A program made the position numbers and the translations under genes. Below the pieces are notes generated by a model that was not told the origin of the DNA, did no database searches, and was given only the letters and a program-made list of their open reading frames with translations. A DNA stretch of 64,000 nucleotides from Pseudomonas weihenstephanensis (GTDB lineage: Bacteria; Pseudomonadota; Gammaproteobacteria; Pseudomonadales; Pseudomonadaceae): contig NZ_JYLF01000005.1 in NCBI RefSeq assembly GCF_001043055.1, forward strand, positions 341,643 through 405,642, read 5' to 3'. Below, one piece after another: positions 1-9,583 of the stretch. Position 1 is the stretch's first letter. Each line of letters opens with the position of its first letter.

Positions 1-877
1 CATACGGGATCAGGCGCTCAGCCAGCTCATGCCAGGTGTATTGGCGCGCGACTTCGCCCACTTCATCCACTTCACACTGCCATGAGCCCACGTGCAGCTC
101 ATAAATCGACAGCGGCGCGTCGGGACGCTGCAACTCGCCCCGGGCGTGCATCCAGTCCGCGTCTTGCCAGTCGACCGAGAGGGGCGAGGCCACTTTCGAC
201 GCGGTTTCGGGCGGCAATTGGGTGGCCAACGCCATAGGGTCGGCCTTAAGCGGCAAGATCCCCTCGGCCCCTAGAATTTCGTATTTATAGGCCTCCCCGG
301 CCTCAAGCCGCGGAATGAACAACTCCCACACCCCACTGGGGTGGCGCAGGCGCATGGGATGACGGCGACCGTCCCAGATATTGAAATCGCCCACCACTGA
401 GACCCGTCGCGCGTTTGGCGCCCAGACCGCAAAGCGCACGCCGGGCACCCCATCGACACTCATCACTTGCGCACCCAGGCACGTACTCAGGTCGCGGTGA
501 TTGCCTTCGGCAAACAGATACAAATCCATTTCGCCCAGCAACGGTCCAAAACTATACGGGTCTTCACTGGTTTGCTCGCCTGCGGCCCAGTTGATGCGCA
601 AGGCATAGGGTTGCAGCTGCGTAAACTGGCCGACAAACAACCCCGGGACCTCGGTGATCGACAACGGGCCAAGCACCTGGCCGCACGCCCGGTCTATGAC
701 ATTGACGCTCAACGCCTGAGGCAAAAACGCCCGTATAACCTGCCCACCCTGCCCATCGGCATGAGGACCCAAAATCGAAAAGGGATCGCGGTGCTCAGCC
801 TTAATCAGCGCCTCGATGTCTTGACGATCGGGCAATAAAGCAACATATCCCTTACCCAGATCCTTGCCAGCATTCAT
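1..877 (-). CDS. glgB: 1,4-alpha-glucan branching enzyme GlgB, N-terminal part (gene runs off the left edge)
   Basis: About 292 codons are present, beginning [17 protein letters not shown] and including the CBM48/branching-enzyme N-terminal region (GPHADG near residue 38, then [21 protein letters not shown] and YKYEILG). GlgB adds alpha-1,6 branches to alpha-glucan in the cytoplasm. The start is fixed by an ATGA overlap with the leftover reading frame of the upstream maltokinase domain, which indicates an original glgE-treS/maltokinase-glgB operon. The catalytic GH13 domain lies outside the window, so its integrity cannot be judged. The frame is open throughout the visible part. Confidence 0.93.
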   Translation of the reverse strand, partial: MNAGKDLGKGYVALLPDRQDIEALIKAEHRDPFSILGPHADGQGGQVIRAFLPQALSVNVIDRACGQVLGPLSITEVPGLFVGQFTQLQPYALRINWAAGEQTSEDPYSFGPLLGEMDLYLFAEGNHRDLSTCLGAQVMSVDGVPGVRFAVWAPNARRVSVVGDFNIWDGRRHPMRLRHPSGVWELFIPRLEAGEAYKYEILGAEGILPLKADPMALATQLPPETASKVASPLSVDWQDADWMHARGELQRPDAPLSIYELHVGSWQCEVDEVGEVARQYTWHELAERLIPY

Positions 878-1095
878 CTTTTATCTCCGTTTGGTAAAGG
901 CTTGGACATGCCTGGCAAATGGCTGAGCAATGCACTCAGCCCCTGCAATGGAACCCCAGACCAGGCAGGTCGGTTGGCCGCTTGGTACATCACTTCGTAG
1001 GCCGCCTTTTCCAGACTGAACAAGGCCAGTGCAGCCTCATGGCCACCTAACACCTGCCAGCCCTGAGCAAGACTAGCTGTTGCCTGCGAATACGC
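874..1095 (-). pseudogene. Residual C-terminal tail of the lost maltokinase domain of TreS
   Basis: Between the treS stop and glgB a 73-codon open stretch, outside the treS reading frame, encodes ALFSLEKAAYEVMYQAANRP followed by a short tail. This is the typical C-terminus of the maltokinase domain fused to TreS in pseudomonads. It has no start of its own, is preceded by an in-frame TAA (1096-1098), and ends in an ATGA overlap with glgB, as the intact fusion gene would. The rest of the kinase domain, several hundred residues, is missing, so an internal deletion is inferred. The remnant is not expected to be active. Confidence 0.82.
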
Positions 1096-1118
1096 TTAAA
1101 TCAATGCACTACGTGCCT

Positions 1119-2879
1119 CTATGAGATAACGCTCAACTCCTGTTGTGGCAGCCTATCCGCCTGGGGCGGGTGATCGGGCATGGCGTTTTCACTGACCAGC
1201 AAAAACCAATAGAAGCCATAGGGGGCCAGGGTCAGGCTGTAAGGCAATGGCCCAATCGGCGGGAAGGGATGGGTGCTCAGCATCTCGACCGGCACCCGGC
1301 CCGCCCACGTGGACAAGTCCAGCTCCACGGTCTGGGCACTGCGCGAGACGTTCGCCACACACACAATGGTTTGGGTGTTACCTAAAGCGTCGGTGAATTC
1401 ACGCACATAGGCCAGAACCCGGCGGTTGCGGGGCGAGAGCATGTTCAGGCTGCCGCGACCAAAGGCCTTTTGCTGCTTGCGCACGGCCAACAAGCGCCGC
1501 GTCCAGTTGAGCAAGGAGTGCGGGTCCAGGGCTTGCGCCTCAACGTTTACGGCCTGATAGCCATACAGCGGGTCCGTGATCGGCGCCAGCACCAGGCTGG
1601 CCGGGTTCGCGCGCGAGAACCCGCCATTGAGGTCGATGGACCATTGCATGGGCGTGCGCACACCATCGCGGTCATTCAGGTCAATGTTGTCGCCCATGCC
1701 TATTTCGTCGCCGTAATACAAGGTCGGCGTGCCGCGCATCGACAGCAGCACACTGTTGAGTAACTCAATGCGCCGACGGTCGCCCTCCATCAGCGGGGCC
1801 AAACGCCGACGAATCCCCAGATTGATGCGCGCGCGCCGGTCTGGCGCGTAGTAATTCCACAGCGCCTCACGCTCCTTGTCGGTGACCATTTCCAGGGTCA
1901 ACTCATCGTGGTTACGCAAAAAAATCGCCCACTGGCAATGGGCAGGTATAGGTGGCGTTCGCCGCAAAATGTCGGTGATCGGCAAGCGGTCTTCCTGCGC
2001 CAGCGCCAAGTACAGACGAGGCATCAAGGGGAAGTGAAAGGCCATGTGACATTCGTCGCCCTTGATACCGTCGCTGTCGCCAAAATATGGCCGGGTGTCT
2101 TCGGGCCATTGATTGGCTTCAGCGAGCAACATGCGATCGGGGTAGTTCGCGTCAATTTCGGCGCGGATCTGTTTCAGAATCTGGTGAGTTTCGGGCAAAT
2201 TTTCATTGTTGGTGCCATCGCGCTCAATCAAATAGGGAACGGCATCCAGTCGCAGGCCATCAATGCCCATGTCCAGCCAGTAGCGCATGACCGACAGCAC
2301 TTCTTTTATCACCTGCGGGTTGTCGAAGTTCAAGTCGGGCTGATGGGCGTAAAAACGGTGCCAAAAGTATTGCCCCGCCACCGGGTCCCACGTCCAGTTC
2401 GAGGTTTCGGTATCAAGGAAGATGATGCGCGTGCCTGCGTATTTCTGATCGCTGTCGGACCACACGTAATAGTCGCGCGCTGTTGAGCCTGCCTTGGCGT
2501 GGCGGGCCTTCTGAAACCAGGGGTGCTGGTCTGAGGTGTGGTTGATGACCAGTTCGGTGATCACCCGCAGGCCGCGCTGATGAGCTTCACTGATAAAGCG
2601 TTTGACGTCAGCCAGGGTCCCGTAATCGGGGTGCACACCGCGGTAATCAGCGATGTCATAACCGTCGTCACGGCGCGGCGAAGGGTAAAACGGCAATAGC
2701 CACACGGTGTTGGCACCCAAATCGGCAATGTAATCGAGTTTGCTGATCAGGCCGGGAAAGTCGCCAATACCGTCGTTGTTGGCATCGAAAAACGACTTGA
2801 TGTGCACCTGGTAAATCACCGCATCCTTGTACCAGAGCGGGTCATTGATCAGGTTCGACGATGCACGTTTGTTTGCCAT
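1119..2879 (-). CDS. treS: Trehalose synthase (maltose alpha-D-glucosyltransferase), without maltokinase domain
   Basis: A GH13 enzyme interconverting trehalose and maltose in the cytoplasm. The N-terminus [20 protein letters not shown] is typical of the family. Expected catalytic motifs are intact: [11 protein letters not shown] (Asp nucleophile), LLAEANQWP (Glu acid/base) and RNHDEL (third Asp). It is 586 residues from the ATG at 2879, which has an AGGTAG ribosome-binding site; an upstream ATG at 2900 would add seven residues. Pseudomonas homologues are usually about 1,100 residues because maltokinase is fused at the C-terminus. Here the protein ends shortly after the TreS domain. It lies just downstream of glgE. 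Confidence 0.93.
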   Translation of the reverse strand: MANKRASSNLINDPLWYKDAVIYQVHIKSFFDANNDGIGDFPGLISKLDYIADLGANTVWLLPFYPSPRRDDGYDIADYRGVHPDYGTLADVKRFISEAHQRGLRVITELVINHTSDQHPWFQKARHAKAGSTARDYYVWSDSDQKYAGTRIIFLDTETSNWTWDPVAGQYFWHRFYAHQPDLNFDNPQVIKEVLSVMRYWLDMGIDGLRLDAVPYLIERDGTNNENLPETHQILKQIRAEIDANYPDRMLLAEANQWPEDTRPYFGDSDGIKGDECHMAFHFPLMPRLYLALAQEDRLPITDILRRTPPIPAHCQWAIFLRNHDELTLEMVTDKEREALWNYYAPDRRARINLGIRRRLAPLMEGDRRRIELLNSVLLSMRGTPTLYYGDEIGMGDNIDLNDRDGVRTPMQWSIDLNGGFSRANPASLVLAPITDPLYGYQAVNVEAQALDPHSLLNWTRRLLAVRKQQKAFGRGSLNMLSPRNRRVLAYVREFTDALGNTQTIVCVANVSRSAQTVELDLSTWAGRVPVEMLSTHPFPPIGPLPYSLTLAPYGFYWFLLVSENAMPDHPPQADRLPQQELSVIS

Positions 2880-2936
2880 TGGAACTACCTGTTGATTCAT
2901 ACGCCTGTGGCCACGGGAGCGGCATTGAAGGCCGGG

Positions 2937-4931
2937 TTAAAGAGGTTTGATGCGCCAGATACCGAACGGCTGCTGCGAGGGATCAAGCCGCGTCCACTGA
3001 TGTTTGCCGTACCAGGTCCAGCGATGCCCCGTCATCAGGTCTTCGCCAGCGGTGGGGGCGTCATCGGCCAGGCCCATCTCCCACAGGGGCAATTCAAAGT
3101 GCGCCTCTTGGGCGTTATGCGGATCGAGATTGATCACAACCAACACAAAATTGCTGCCATCGGCAGTGCGTTTGCCGAAATACAGCAGGTGATCATTCCA
3201 GGCGTTGTACAGCCTCAAGCCCAAGTGGCTATGCAAGGCCGGGTTTTGCCGACGAATCCGGTTGAGCTGGGCAATTTCAGCCACGATGTCGCCCGGCGCG
3301 TTGAGGTCGCAAGGCTCGGTCGGGGACTTCCCGCTGCCCGGACACTCGTTCTTGCCCGATAAGGCTTGGGCTTCGCACCGTTCAAACCCCGAGTACATGC
3401 CCCACAGGCCAGACCCCATCGTTGCCAGCGCGGCGCGAATAAGGAACCCCGTTCGGCCAGCCCCCTGAGCACACTGCGGATGGATGTCCGGGGTATTAAC
3501 GAAAAAATGCGGGCGAAAGCATTCACGCCACGGGCTTTGGTTGAGTTCGGTGAAGTATTCGCACAGCTCGGCCTTGGTATGACGCCAGCACAAATAAGTG
3601 TCGCTCTGCGAATAGCCGACCTTGCCCAGCCGCGCCATCATCGCGGGGGTGGTGCACGCCTGCGCTAAAAAGATCACGTTGTTATGCAGCCCTCTGACCT
3701 CGGCGATCAACCACTGCCAGAACGGCAGGGGCTGGGTGTGCGGGTTGGCCACCCGAAACAGCGTGACCCCCTCATCGACCCAGCCCAGCACCCTTGCGCG
3801 CAATTCAAGCCAGAGCCCGGGGATCGCGTGCGGAGCATAGAAATCAACGTTGACGCTGTCCGGATATTTTCGCGACGGGTTCTGGGCATCACCGATCGTG
3901 CCGTCGGGGCGCCAGTTGAACCAGCCAGGGTGCTGCGTGAGCCAGGGGTGGTCTGGGGAGCATTGCACGGCGAAGTCCAGGGCAACTTCAAGCCCCTGAG
4001 CCGCAGCGGCCGCGACCATGCGGCGAAAATCATCCCGCGTACCCCATTGCGGGTGAATCGCCGCCTGCCTGCCCTCCTCGCTGCCATTGGCAGACGGGCT
4101 GCCCGGTTCATCAGGACCTGCTTGCAGCGTATTGTTCGGCCCTGCGGGGTGGTGCTGATCAATGCGATGAATGGCCGGCAAAACCACCACGTCAAAACCC
4201 ATGTCGTGAATCATGGGCAAGCGGGCATGCACATCATTGAACGTGCCGTGACCGGCCGGGTCATCGGTGACTGAGCACGCAAACAGTTCGTACCAACTGG
4301 CAAACGCAGCCAAGTGCCGTTCCACCTCTACCGGGTACTCAGGGCTGAGGCTGACATAGGCGTGATATTGCGCCTGCGCCATCAACTGAGCGCTGCTTTC
4401 ATGAAGGAACAAGGCCACTTGTTCGGTCTCAAGCAACCCTGAGAGTTCGCGCAGCAATACCTGCAACTGTTGCTGAAGCTCGTCCGTGCTGCGCTCGATC
4501 GCATGCTGCACCAGCACCCGCCCGTGTTGAAGCTCAAGACTCATCGGCACGCCCGCTTGATGTTTTTTATCCAGCTCATGGCAAAAACTGGCGAAGCGAT
4601 CGACCCAGGCTTCAATACAAAACACATAGCGGCCAGGCTCGGGCACCTCGAAATGCCCGGCCCAGCTGTCGTTGCCCAGGCACTGCATGGTCGCGGTCCG
4701 CCATGTGTCGTGAGCGGCTTTGCGCCAGTGCAGCCTCACGGCCAGTTGATCGTGACCATCGACAAACACAGTACTGCTGACGTTGACCTGCTGGCCGACG
4801 GTCGCCTTGACCGCAAACTGACCGCCCTCCAGCACCGGGGATGTGCTCTCAATAGCGATGCGCGGCAGTAACAGCGCATGGGTCAACGGCAAAACAGCCG
4901 TGGAATCAGAATCCGGTAAATCAGCAGTCAT
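2937..4931 (-). CDS. glgE: GlgE-family maltosyltransferase homologue, predicted catalytically inactive
   Basis: The 664-residue length and layout match GlgE, which polymerises maltose-1-phosphate into alpha-1,4-glucan: an N-terminal all-beta/helical region (1-200), then a GH13 barrel with DFAVQCSPDHPW and the C-terminal domain. In active GlgE the nucleophile sits in FRVDNPHTKP and the acid/base in FLAEAFTRP. Here they read FRVANPHTQP and FLAQACTTP, so Asp has become Ala and Glu has become Gln. The DNA codons GCC and CAG confirm this. The third acid (NTPDIHP) remains. The substrate-binding EYLDSEKYE segment is replaced by ECPGSGKSPTE. The frame is open over its whole length, so this is either a recent loss or a retained pseudoenzyme. 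The ATG has GAGGAG upstream. Confidence 0.9.
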   Translation of the reverse strand: MTADLPDSDSTAVLPLTHALLLPRIAIESTSPVLEGGQFAVKATVGQQVNVSSTVFVDGHDQLAVRLHWRKAAHDTWRTATMQCLGNDSWAGHFEVPEPGRYVFCIEAWVDRFASFCHELDKKHQAGVPMSLELQHGRVLVQHAIERSTDELQQQLQVLLRELSGLLETEQVALFLHESSAQLMAQAQYHAYVSLSPEYPVEVERHLAAFASWYELFACSVTDDPAGHGTFNDVHARLPMIHDMGFDVVVLPAIHRIDQHHPAGPNNTLQAGPDEPGSPSANGSEEGRQAAIHPQWGTRDDFRRMVAAAAAQGLEVALDFAVQCSPDHPWLTQHPGWFNWRPDGTIGDAQNPSRKYPDSVNVDFYAPHAIPGLWLELRARVLGWVDEGVTLFRVANPHTQPLPFWQWLIAEVRGLHNNVIFLAQACTTPAMMARLGKVGYSQSDTYLCWRHTKAELCEYFTELNQSPWRECFRPHFFVNTPDIHPQCAQGAGRTGFLIRAALATMGSGLWGMYSGFERCEAQALSGKNECPGSGKSPTEPCDLNAPGDIVAEIAQLNRIRRQNPALHSHLGLRLYNAWNDHLLYFGKRTADGSNFVLVVINLDPHNAQEAHFELPLWEMGLADDAPTAGEDLMTGHRWTWYGKHQWTRLDPSQQPFGIWRIKPL

Positions 4932-5159
4932 CGAGCATCACTCCTCACGCCCTTGGACGCTCACGTGTGTCGTTTCACAGCACATTCCGGCGGTGGCACC
5001 GGTCACCTAGGTTGGGAGGCAACGACGGTTTAAAAGTTCAGACTGATTTGCACCACTCCGTTGGTCGCGGCGCGGGATTTTTTTGGCCGGTGTGAAGGTC
5101 AACCTCAAGAAGCCTGGCGCTTATTGCGCCTTGTTCATAACAACTACGAGGTCTTGGCG

Positions 5160-5330
5160 ATGAGCATCCCTATCCCTGCCGAAACTCCCGACCCGAACAT
5201 CGACGACCCGGTTTTACCGCCCGGCGAGCCGCAACCGGTCCCCGAAGAAGACCCGCCACTCAAACCCCCGGTTCCTCAGGGTGATCCACCCAGCGAAACA
5301 CCGCCGATCAAAGCAAATCGGTCAATTTAG
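5160..5330 (+). CDS. Small proline-rich acidic protein
   Basis: A 56-residue protein, about a third proline, with repeats such as PPGEPQPVPEEDPPLKPP. It has no signal peptide or membrane segment and is probably disordered. The ATG at 5160 follows a GAGG ribosome-binding site; the frame opens further upstream but with no better start. It is followed 48 bases later by another small gene on the same strand, so the two may be co-transcribed. No function is recognised. Confidence 0.55.
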   Translation: MSIPIPAETPDPNIDDPVLPPGEPQPVPEEDPPLKPPVPQGDPPSETPPIKANRSI

Positions 5331-5378
5331 CCCGCAGCGGCCCCACTCCGCCGTGACCCTCACACAAGGAAACCGCCC

Positions 5379-5618
5379 ATGAGCATTGAAATCGACACGC
5401 AGCACCAGACCTGTACGCTCACCTCTGCTGAAGGCTCACACCAGGCGCCACTGAGTCGCATTGAAGTGTTTAACGATGACCCGTCGCACCTGTCCCAAGC
5501 GTTAGTCGCAGGCAGGCGCATAGCCATAACCGAAGAAGAGGCCCAAGCGCTGGTGAGTGCGGGCGCCATCGACCAAAGAGACATGTTGCATGCCACCACG
5601 GACGGCTCACCGATTTGA
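5379..5618 (+). CDS. Small hypothetical protein, DUF3203-like
   Basis: A 79-residue soluble protein beginning [14 protein letters not shown], with a conserved-looking core [20 protein letters not shown]. This resembles the short Pseudomonas DUF3203 family, an assignment made from memory of the family pattern. It follows the proline-rich gene on the same strand and has an AAGGAAA ribosome-binding site before the ATG. Its role is unknown. It converges with the GlgE N-terminal-domain gene at 5674. Confidence 0.6.
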
Positions 5619-5673
5619 ATCAGACCTTTGCCTGAGTCCGTGAGCACCCGGCCAGGGGTGCTCACGGCGATGC

Positions 5674-6291
5674 TCAGTTGGTCACGTACAACGGGTATTC
5701 AGGACTTAATACCAGGCACGTTCGTTGCTGAACGTCACGCATCTGCACCTGGGTGCTTTCATCCATCAACAGCGCGATTTGCTCGTGCCCAGCCAGACCG
5801 GCCAGTTGCTCATAAAGCTGGATCAAAGGCTGCTGGCGCTCAATGTCACAAAATTCCAGGGTCTGCAAAATCTGTGATAACGCGTCCTCGATCAGGCCCT
5901 CGGGTGAATCGCCTCTGTGCATGGCCCTTTCCAGGGCCAGGCACAGTCCTGCGTATCGATCAATCCAGGCATCAATGCAAAAGACGTGCAAACCCGGTTT
6001 TTCTATACGGATTTGCCCATTCCAGACCCGGTCTCCCAGCGTGTGCATGTAGAGACTTTCGCCGTCACTGCTGTCCACATGCCGCCAACGAACAATCACC
6101 GCCAAGGGCCCGCTAGTCAGGCAAAAAACGCGACTGCTGATATTGAGCAACTGTCCTGCAACCACCTTGACCGGCTTATGGCCCTGGCCAATCACCGGCA
6201 TCGTGCCTTCAATCACAATCAAAGGCAGCTCATGACTTAATGCTGGCTTTCCTCCATCTGAATCTGGCTCAAACCTCGCTCCAGCAGCCAT
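5674..6291 (-). CDS. Free-standing GlgE N-terminal-domain protein
   Basis: This 205-residue protein aligns along its length with residues about 20-205 of the GlgE encoded at 2937-4931. Shared blocks include GQ..N.SS.VF, the pair FCIDAWIDRYA / FCIEAWVDRFA, EQ.AL...ES.....A/R and VLSPEYP. It stops just after SPEYPLYV, where the catalytic domain of GlgE would begin. The ATG has GGGAGAGG upstream. The GlgE N-domain takes part in dimer formation and the active-site region, so a lone domain cannot be an enzyme. It could be a partial gene duplication or a binding partner of the degenerate GlgE. Confidence 0.75.
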   Translation of the reverse strand: MAAGARFEPDSDGGKPALSHELPLIVIEGTMPVIGQGHKPVKVVAGQLLNISSRVFCLTSGPLAVIVRWRHVDSSDGESLYMHTLGDRVWNGQIRIEKPGLHVFCIDAWIDRYAGLCLALERAMHRGDSPEGLIEDALSQILQTLEFCDIERQQPLIQLYEQLAGLAGHEQIALLMDESTQVQMRDVQQRTCLVLSPEYPLYVTN

Positions 6292-6378
6292 TAAACGCCT
6301 CTCCCAACCAACTTATTTGAATGCGTACACACCTGTTTTAAAACTGGAGCTCCATTCTCAAGTGAGTCGCTTATTTCC

Positions 6379-6392
6379 TTGATCCCGATCAG
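6379..6392. promoter_or_regulatory. Candidate ANR/FNR box
   Basis: TTGATCCCGATCAG matches the ANR/FNR consensus TTGAT-N4-ATCAA at nine of ten defined positions. It lies in the divergent intergenic region, 88 bases before the GlgE N-domain gene and about 190 bases before ccoG. Cytochrome cbb3 assembly genes are known ANR/FNR targets, which makes ccoG the likelier target, but the distance is long. No clear -10 element was identified. Confidence 0.45.
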
Positions 6393-6583
6393 GATCTTCC
6401 ATGCTTGGATAAGTTACAAGCCAAGCCCCAACAATTCCGTGGTCATCACGGGGTGCAGCAAGTTGTCGCAGGCTCCTCAAAAAAGCATCTGATACGGTTT
6501 TTAATCGGATAGCTGAGTCTGTTATGCAAACAGTTCGCTGGTCATAGTGCACAGGCCTGATGGAGGCTGATGAGCGAAAGACC

Positions 6584-8005
6584 ATGAGCGAACAAATACC
6601 TGTCCAGATACTTGAATCCTTTGAGGCTTCTCGACCTAGAGCCGCAAAACATAAAAACAAGTCCAGCGACAACCTAATCCACACCCGCAGTTTTACCGGG
6701 CTGTTCCGCACGCTTCGATTAGTCGGCGCAGGCTTTCTGTTCTTGCTGTTCTTCGGCACAGTCTGGCTTAACTGGGACGGTCGCCAAGCAGTTTTATGGG
6801 ACTTGTCTGAAAGTAAGTTCCATATTTTTGGTGCCACATTCTGGCCACAGGATTTCATCCTGCTTTCGGCCTTGTTGATCATCGCAGCCTTCGGCCTGTT
6901 CGCAATCACGGTATTTGCGGGGCGGGTGTGGTGCGGTTATACGTGCCCACAAAGCACATGGACTTGGCTGTTTATGTGGTGCGAAAAAATAACAGAAGGC
7001 GACAGAAATCAGCGAATCAAGCTGCAAGCAGCCCCGTGGCGCTTGAACAAAATTGCGCGTCGCACCGCTAAACACGCGCTGTGGATGGCCATCAGTGTCA
7101 TGACCGCGCTGACTTTTGTCGGCTACTTTACCCCGATCCGGCCCCTGGCAACGGAGCTGCTGACCTTGGAGATGGCTGGCGTCAGTTTGTTCTGGGTGCT
7201 GTTTTTCACCGGTGCCACATACATCAATGCCGGGTGGCTGCGCGAAGCCGTGTGCATGCACATGTGCCCTTATGCGCGGTTCCAGAGCGTGATGTTTGAT
7301 AAAGACACCCTCGCCATCTCCTATGACGTGGCGCGTGGCGAAAGCCGTGGGCCGCGTAAACGCGGGATTGAGCCAAAACAGGCAGGGCTGGGTGACTGCA
7401 TCGATTGCCATATGTGCGTGCAAGTGTGCCCAACCGGCATCGACATCCGCGACGGCTTGCAGATGGAGTGCATCGGCTGCGCGGCGTGTATCGACGCCTG
7501 TGATTCGGTGATGGACAAAATGGGCTATGCCCGTGGGCTGGTGCGCTATACCTCCGAGCATGAATTGCAAGGTGGTAAGACGCATCTGCTGCGTCCACGC
7601 CTGATCGGCTACGCCATCGTCCTGGTGGTGATGATCGGCGCACTGGTCTTTGCACTGAATCAGCGCAGCATGGTCTCAATGGATGTGATCAAGGACCGGG
7701 GCCTGTTTCGCGAAAACAGCCAGGGCCAGATCGAAAACATCTACAGCCTTAAAATCATCAACAAGACTCAGCAGGCGCAGCACTATCGGGTGTCACTCAA
7801 AGACGGCGAAGGCTATCAGTTGCAAGGTAAAACCGAACTGACGCTGGCCCCCGGTGAAATGACTGACGTACCCGTGTCCGTCGCATTGCTGGCAGATCGC
7901 CCGACCAGCAGTTCGCAAACCATCACGTTTGTGATCACGGATACGGACGAACCTGGCATCCGCGCGGTAGCCGATAGCCGCTTTGTGGCACCGCTCAATC
8001 GTTGA
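6584..8005 (+). CDS. ccoG: Cytochrome c oxidase accessory protein CcoG (FixG/RdxA)
   Basis: A polytopic membrane ferredoxin-like protein for cbb3-type oxidase assembly, linked in other bacteria to copper handling. It has membrane segments near residues 45-70, 95-115, 170-190, 205-225 and 345-365. Two 4Fe-4S cysteine clusters follow CIDCHMCVQVCP and CIGCAACIDACD, and the C-terminal periplasmic Ig-like domain is present. GRVWCGYTCPQSTWTW is a family hallmark. I chose the ATG at 6584 (MSEQIPVQ) because family members begin similarly; an upstream in-frame ATG at 6560 is possible. Downstream is a MocR regulator, a common neighbour. Confidence 0.93.
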   Translation: MSEQIPVQILESFEASRPRAAKHKNKSSDNLIHTRSFTGLFRTLRLVGAGFLFLLFFGTVWLNWDGRQAVLWDLSESKFHIFGATFWPQDFILLSALLIIAAFGLFAITVFAGRVWCGYTCPQSTWTWLFMWCEKITEGDRNQRIKLQAAPWRLNKIARRTAKHALWMAISVMTALTFVGYFTPIRPLATELLTLEMAGVSLFWVLFFTGATYINAGWLREAVCMHMCPYARFQSVMFDKDTLAISYDVARGESRGPRKRGIEPKQAGLGDCIDCHMCVQVCPTGIDIRDGLQMECIGCAACIDACDSVMDKMGYARGLVRYTSEHELQGGKTHLLRPRLIGYAIVLVVMIGALVFALNQRSMVSMDVIKDRGLFRENSQGQIENIYSLKIINKTQQAQHYRVSLKDGEGYQLQGKTELTLAPGEMTDVPVSVALLADRPTSSSQTITFVITDTDEPGIRAVADSRFVAPLNR

Positions 8006-8130
8006 CCCGAGTGCCGAGGATGTGTCCGCTCGCGCAGGGTTGCGCAATCGGACGCAGCCTTCGCCAGCCGCTACGGGTACAGTGCCCCTTCTGAATTTCC
8101 CTGAATAACGCCGGACCGAGCATTGCCTAC

Positions 8131-9540
8131 ATGAAACGCTACGAAAAATTTGCCGACGATATTGCTGAGCTGATCCGCTGCGGGGTGCTCGGCCCCGGAC
8201 AACGCGTCCCCTCAGTGCGCTATGCCAGCCAAACCTACGGCGTCAGCCCTTCGACGGTTTTTCAAGCCTATTACCTGCTCGAACGCCGGGGCCTGATCCG
8301 TGCCAAACCGCGTTCGGGGTATTTCGTCAACGCGCACACGCCCAGCCCGTTCAGCGAACCGGTCTTTAGCAGCCACGTCACCGAGTCCACCGAGGTCGAT
8401 GTCAGCGCGCTGGTGTTCTCCGTGCTGGACTCGATCAAAGACCCGCACACGGTGCCCTTCGGCTCAGCGTTCCCCAGCCCGACACTCTTTCCGTTGCAAC
8501 GTCTGGCCCGCTCGATGGCCACCGCCAGCCGCGAGATGGACCCACGCATGGTGGTGACCGACATGTCGCCGGGCAACCCGCAACTCCGGCGCCAAATAGC
8601 CCTGCGCTATATGGTCGGCGGGCTGATGTTGCCAATGGAAGAACTGCTGATCACCAATGGCGCGCTGGAAGCCTTGAACCTGTGCTTGCAAGCTGTCACC
8701 GAGCCAGGGGACCTGGTGGCCATTGAAGCCCCGGCGTTTTATGCCTGCTTGCAAGTGCTTGAGCGGCTCAAACTCAAAGCGGTGGAAATCCCTGTGCACC
8801 CGCGTGATGGCATTGATCTGGGGGTGCTGGCGCAAACCCTTGAGCGGCACCCGATCAAAGCCGTGTGGTGCATGACCAACTTCCAGAACCCGATTGGCGC
8901 CAGCATGCCCGAAGCTAAAAAGCAGGCATTGGTCGAACTGCTGCGCACCCATCAAGTGCCGCTGATTGAAGACGACGTGTACGCCGAACTGTATTACGGC
9001 CAACACGCGCCGAAACCGGCCAAAGCCTTTGATACCGAAGGTCTGGTGATGCACTGCGGCTCGTTTGCCAAAAGCCTGGCACCGGGTTATCGCGTGGGTT
9101 GGGTGGCAGCGGGCCGGTACGCGCAAAAAGTGGAGCGCCTGAAACTGATGACGTCACTGTGCGCCTCGATGCCCGCGCAAGCCGCCATCGCCGATTACCT
9201 GCAACACGGCGGTTATGACCGTCACCTGCGCAAATTGCGCGATGCACTGGAAGGCCAGCAAAACGCCATGCTGGCCGCGATTGCACGCTACTTCCCGGCC
9301 CAAACCCGGGTCAGCCATCCCAGCGGCGGCTACTTTCTGTGGCTGGAGCTGCCTGAGCAAATGGACTCGCTCAAGCTGTTTCAAATGGCCTTGGCGCAAG
9401 GTATCAGCATCGCGCCAGGGCCGATTTTCTCGGCCACCCAGCGCTTTCGAAACTGCATCCGCCTCAACTACGGCAGCCCGTGGGATGAAGTGAGCGAAAA
9501 AGCCATGGAAACCTTGGGCAAAATCGTGCGCTCGTTTTAA
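8131..9540 (+). CDS. MocR-type GntR/aminotransferase transcriptional regulator
   Basis: 469 residues: an N-terminal GntR winged helix (residues 1-70, VPSVRYASQTYGVSPSTV) joined to a fold-type I aminotransferase domain. The PLP lysine is in GSFAKSLAPGYRVGW and the aspartate region in VWCMTNFQNPIG. MocR proteins are PLP- or amino-compound-sensing regulators rather than enzymes. The target is not evident from the sequence. It follows ccoG by about 125 bases on the same strand, so it may be separately transcribed. Confidence 0.9.
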   Translation: MKRYEKFADDIAELIRCGVLGPGQRVPSVRYASQTYGVSPSTVFQAYYLLERRGLIRAKPRSGYFVNAHTPSPFSEPVFSSHVTESTEVDVSALVFSVLDSIKDPHTVPFGSAFPSPTLFPLQRLARSMATASREMDPRMVVTDMSPGNPQLRRQIALRYMVGGLMLPMEELLITNGALEALNLCLQAVTEPGDLVAIEAPAFYACLQVLERLKLKAVEIPVHPRDGIDLGVLAQTLERHPIKAVWCMTNFQNPIGASMPEAKKQALVELLRTHQVPLIEDDVYAELYYGQHAPKPAKAFDTEGLVMHCGSFAKSLAPGYRVGWVAAGRYAQKVERLKLMTSLCASMPAQAAIADYLQHGGYDRHLRKLRDALEGQQNAMLAAIARYFPAQTRVSHPSGGYFLWLELPEQMDSLKLFQMALAQGISIAPGPIFSATQRFRNCIRLNYGSPWDEVSEKAMETLGKIVRSF

Positions 9541-9583
9541 TCCCATACGCCAGACACGCCGTAGCAGCCGCCGAGGCTGTGTA

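Noticed and set aside
6358..6909. 183-codon minus-strand frame over ccoG
   Set aside because: It lies opposite the start of a clearly recognised gene and has no family pattern.
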